Shown here: in pieces, positions 6,705 to 7,601 of the stretch
How the letters are laid out: each line of letters opens with the position of its first letter
Position numbering within the stretch: position 1 is the stretch's first letter
Assembly (NCBI GenBank): GCA_003132605.1
Contig: PKYJ01000047.1
Location: 1-7,601, forward strand
Direction: 5' to 3'
Length of the DNA stretch: 7,601 nucleotides
Source: Peptococcaceae bacterium
GTDB lineage: Bacteria > Bacillota > DSM-12270 > Thermacetogeniales > Thermacetogeniaceae
Program-made: the position numbers and the translations under genes
The notes under the pieces: generated by a model
The model's input: only the letters and a program-made list of their open reading frames with translations
What the model was told of the DNA's origin: nothing
Database searches by the model: none

Positions 6705-6739
6705 TGACATGATGAAAAGCATATAAGGGGGAACTATCA

Positions 6740-6976
6740 GTGGAAAGAATCGTATGCGATCAAGAGATCCTGGGCGGTAAGCCAGTAATAAAAGGTACCA
6801 GAATTGCGGTTTATTTAATCCTCGATCTGCTATCAGAGGGATATTCAATTGAAGATATAAATAAGCTCTATCCCCACATTACCGACGAAGATATCAAGGC
6901 CTGCGTTAAATATGCCGCTCAACTGTGCCAGGTCGGCGAGATTGCTGAACCTTTTGGAGCCACTGGCAATGCTTAG
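6740..6976 (+). CDS. DUF433 family protein, probable antitoxin
   Basis: Small 78-aa protein with the DUF433 signature: ILGGKPVIKGTRIAV (10-24), then LLSEGYSIEDI (30-40) and YPHITDEDIKACVKYAA (44-60). The second part is a predicted helix-turn-helix-like helical region. The start is GTG 6740, with AAGGGGGA about 8 bases upstream. Its end overlaps the next gene by 8 nt, and DUF433 genes are very often paired with a DUF5615 PIN-like gene in this order. It is therefore most likely the antitoxin, binding the partner and probably its own promoter. Base composition is clearly AT-richer than the thiamin operon, which suggests separate acquisition. The family call is firm; the antitoxin role is inferred from pairing. 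Confidence 0.9.
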   Translation: MERIVCDQEILGGKPVIKGTRIAVYLILDLLSEGYSIEDINKLYPHITDEDIKACVKYAAQLCQVGEIAEPFGATGNA

Positions 6977-7325
6977 ACTGCTATCAGATGAGAATATCTT
7001 CCCATCGACTTTAGCACTTCTTCGTTCCCATGGACTTGATGTCAAAGACATTAAGGAAATGAAATTATGTGGCATCAACGATAAAAAAGTTATGGAGCTA
7101 GCCCGGCGCGAAGATAGACTACTCATTACTTTAGATATGCATTTCTCCAATGTCTTTCTTTTTCCACCCTCAGAATGCCCTGGCATCATTGTCGTACGCG
7201 TCCGGCCAGCCGTACCATCTAAAGTAGATCAAGCGATTAAGTGTTGTCTTCAAGCATTGCAACCGGAAAAAGTCAAGAACGCTCTGATAATTGTAGAGGA
7301 AAACAAATTTAGAATAAGAAAATGA
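6969..7325 (+). CDS. DUF5615 family PIN-like protein, probable toxin ribonuclease
   Basis: Protein of 118 aa. The ATG at 6969 is preferred over the in-frame ATG at 6912 because homologues begin with the strand MLRLLSDENI and because it gives a coupled 8-nt overlap with the DUF433 gene. Acidic residues sit at the positions expected of a PIN-like nuclease: D7 and E8 in SDEN (6-9), D38 in GINDKKVMELA (35-45) and D56 in LLITLDMHF (51-59). PIN-fold proteins cleave RNA with a Mg-bound acidic cluster, and this family is usually the toxin of a type II pair. The last three bases before the stop and the stop itself fall inside the 110-bp inverted repeat. No intrinsic terminator with a U-run follows. 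Target and activity are unknown. Confidence 0.87.
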   Translation: MLRLLSDENIFPSTLALLRSHGLDVKDIKEMKLCGINDKKVMELARREDRLLITLDMHFSNVFLFPPSECPGIIVVRVRPAVPSKVDQAIKCCLQALQPEKVKNALIIVEENKFRIRK

Positions 7326-7429
7326 CCTTCACAGACAACCCCCTTTCTCCGCCACCTACCGCCGATACTCGCCGCTCCACCGGCCACTAGCATTCCCAAA
7401 TCATGTGCCGAAACAGGCTGCACCTGGTG
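7320..7429 (+). repeat. Left arm of a perfect 110-bp inverted repeat
   Basis: Every base from 7320 to 7429 pairs with the arm at 7492-7601 without mismatch or gap. The arm begins three bases before the stop codon of the DUF5615 gene and is GC-richer than that gene. It carries no recognisable gene. Its inner end, GCACCTGGTGC (7420-7430), is itself a small palindrome. The outer limit is set by the window edge, so the true arm may be longer. Confidence 0.97.
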
Positions 7430-7491
7430 CTTACAGGGATGAGAGATGAACTGGCGCTTTTGTTACCGGTTACTTTTAGCATTTCTGCAAA
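7430..7491. other. 62-bp spacer between the inverted-repeat arms
   Basis: Unique sequence with no gene. It contains a short direct repeat GTTAC-CG-GTTAC (7462-7473) and a T-rich, AT-rich right half. I cannot match it to a named element from memory. Confidence 0.7.
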
Positions 7492-7601
7492 CACCAGGTG
7501 CAGCCTGTTTCGGCACATGATTTGGGAATGCTAGTGGCCGGTGGAGCGGCGAGTATCGGCGGTAGGTGGCGGAGAAAGGGGGTTGTCTGTGAAGGTCATT
7601 T
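7492..7601 (-). repeat. Right arm of the perfect 110-bp inverted repeat, cut by the window edge
   Basis: Exact reverse complement of 7320-7429. Near its end, GGAGAAAGGGGG followed six bases later by GTG (7589-7591) resembles a ribosome site and start codon, but only four codons remain before the edge. If the palindrome continued, a stop would come after three more codons. Confidence 0.97.

Larger units (their letters stand above)
6460..6739. promoter_or_regulatory. Divergent control region between the thiamin operon and the DUF433/DUF5615 module
   Basis: This 280-bp AT-rich spacer must hold the promoters of both directions. I looked on the minus strand for the TPP riboswitch core (CTGAGA followed by ACCC, TGAACCTGATC and AGGGA) and found none. 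No clear -35/-10 pair for thiD stands out. A short hairpin CCGGT-ACA-ACCGG lies at 6490-6502 in the thiD leader, an 18-bp dyad at 6554-6571, a longer imperfect hairpin at 6651-6684, and an extended -10 for the plus-strand genes at 6696-6704. Confidence 0.5.

Noticed and set aside
6704..6727. TTGACA (6704-6709) and TATAAG (6722-6727) as a second promoter for the DUF433 gene
   Set aside because: The spacing is only 12 bp, and the putative -10 merges with the ribosome site.
6519..6848. 109-codon minus-strand frame across the intergenic region and the DUF433 start
   Set aside because: No convincing ribosome site or domain. It runs antisense to the DUF433 gene and through its promoter region.
7320..7601. 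CRISPR array or tRNA gene in the right-hand non-coding region
   Set aside because: There are only two arms in inverted orientation, with no regularly spaced direct repeats and no cloverleaf-like sequence.

Overview
The window reads as a chromosomal piece of a moderately high-GC bacterium. An anaerobic Firmicute of the Clostridia/Peptococcaceae type is the best guess. The reasons are strong purine-rich Shine-Dalgarno sites, an ECF-type biotin transporter behind a BirA-like operator, a pure thiamin salvage operon, and a HAD phosphatase placed inside a thiamin operon, an arrangement known from anaerobic Firmicutes. This taxonomic call is inference; no rRNA or marker gene is present.

Layout. (1) Positions 1-2137, minus strand: a biotin ECF transporter operon, bioY - ecfA - ecfT, with ecfT running off the left edge. 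Upstream lies a perfect 10+10 bp inverted repeat (2232-2265) that matches the BirA operator architecture and overlaps a promoter-like element. (2) Positions 2415-6459, minus strand: five tightly overlapping thiamin salvage genes in transcription order thiD, cytX, thiM, thiE and a HAD-IB phosphatase. CytX would import hydroxymethylpyrimidine (HMP), ThiD would phosphorylate it twice, ThiM would phosphorylate salvaged thiazole alcohol, and ThiE would join the two into thiamin monophosphate. The HAD phosphatase is a good candidate for converting thiamin monophosphate to thiamin. No thiL, thiC or thiG is present, and no TPP riboswitch is visible upstream. (3) Positions 6740-7325, plus strand: an AT-richer two-gene module, a DUF433 protein overlapping a DUF5615 PIN-like protein, which is a typical toxin-antitoxin arrangement. 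It has its own extended -10 promoter and is divergent from the thiamin operon. (4) Positions 7320-7601: a perfect 110-bp inverted repeat around a 62-bp spacer, cut by the window end. It contains no recognisable gene.

The most unusual signal is the long perfect palindrome at the right edge. It may be a real mobile or hairpin element, or an assembly or amplification snap-back artefact; the window alone cannot decide. The most interesting biology is the thiamin cluster with its own phosphatase and no kinase. No wholly new system is evident: every gene can be placed in a known family.
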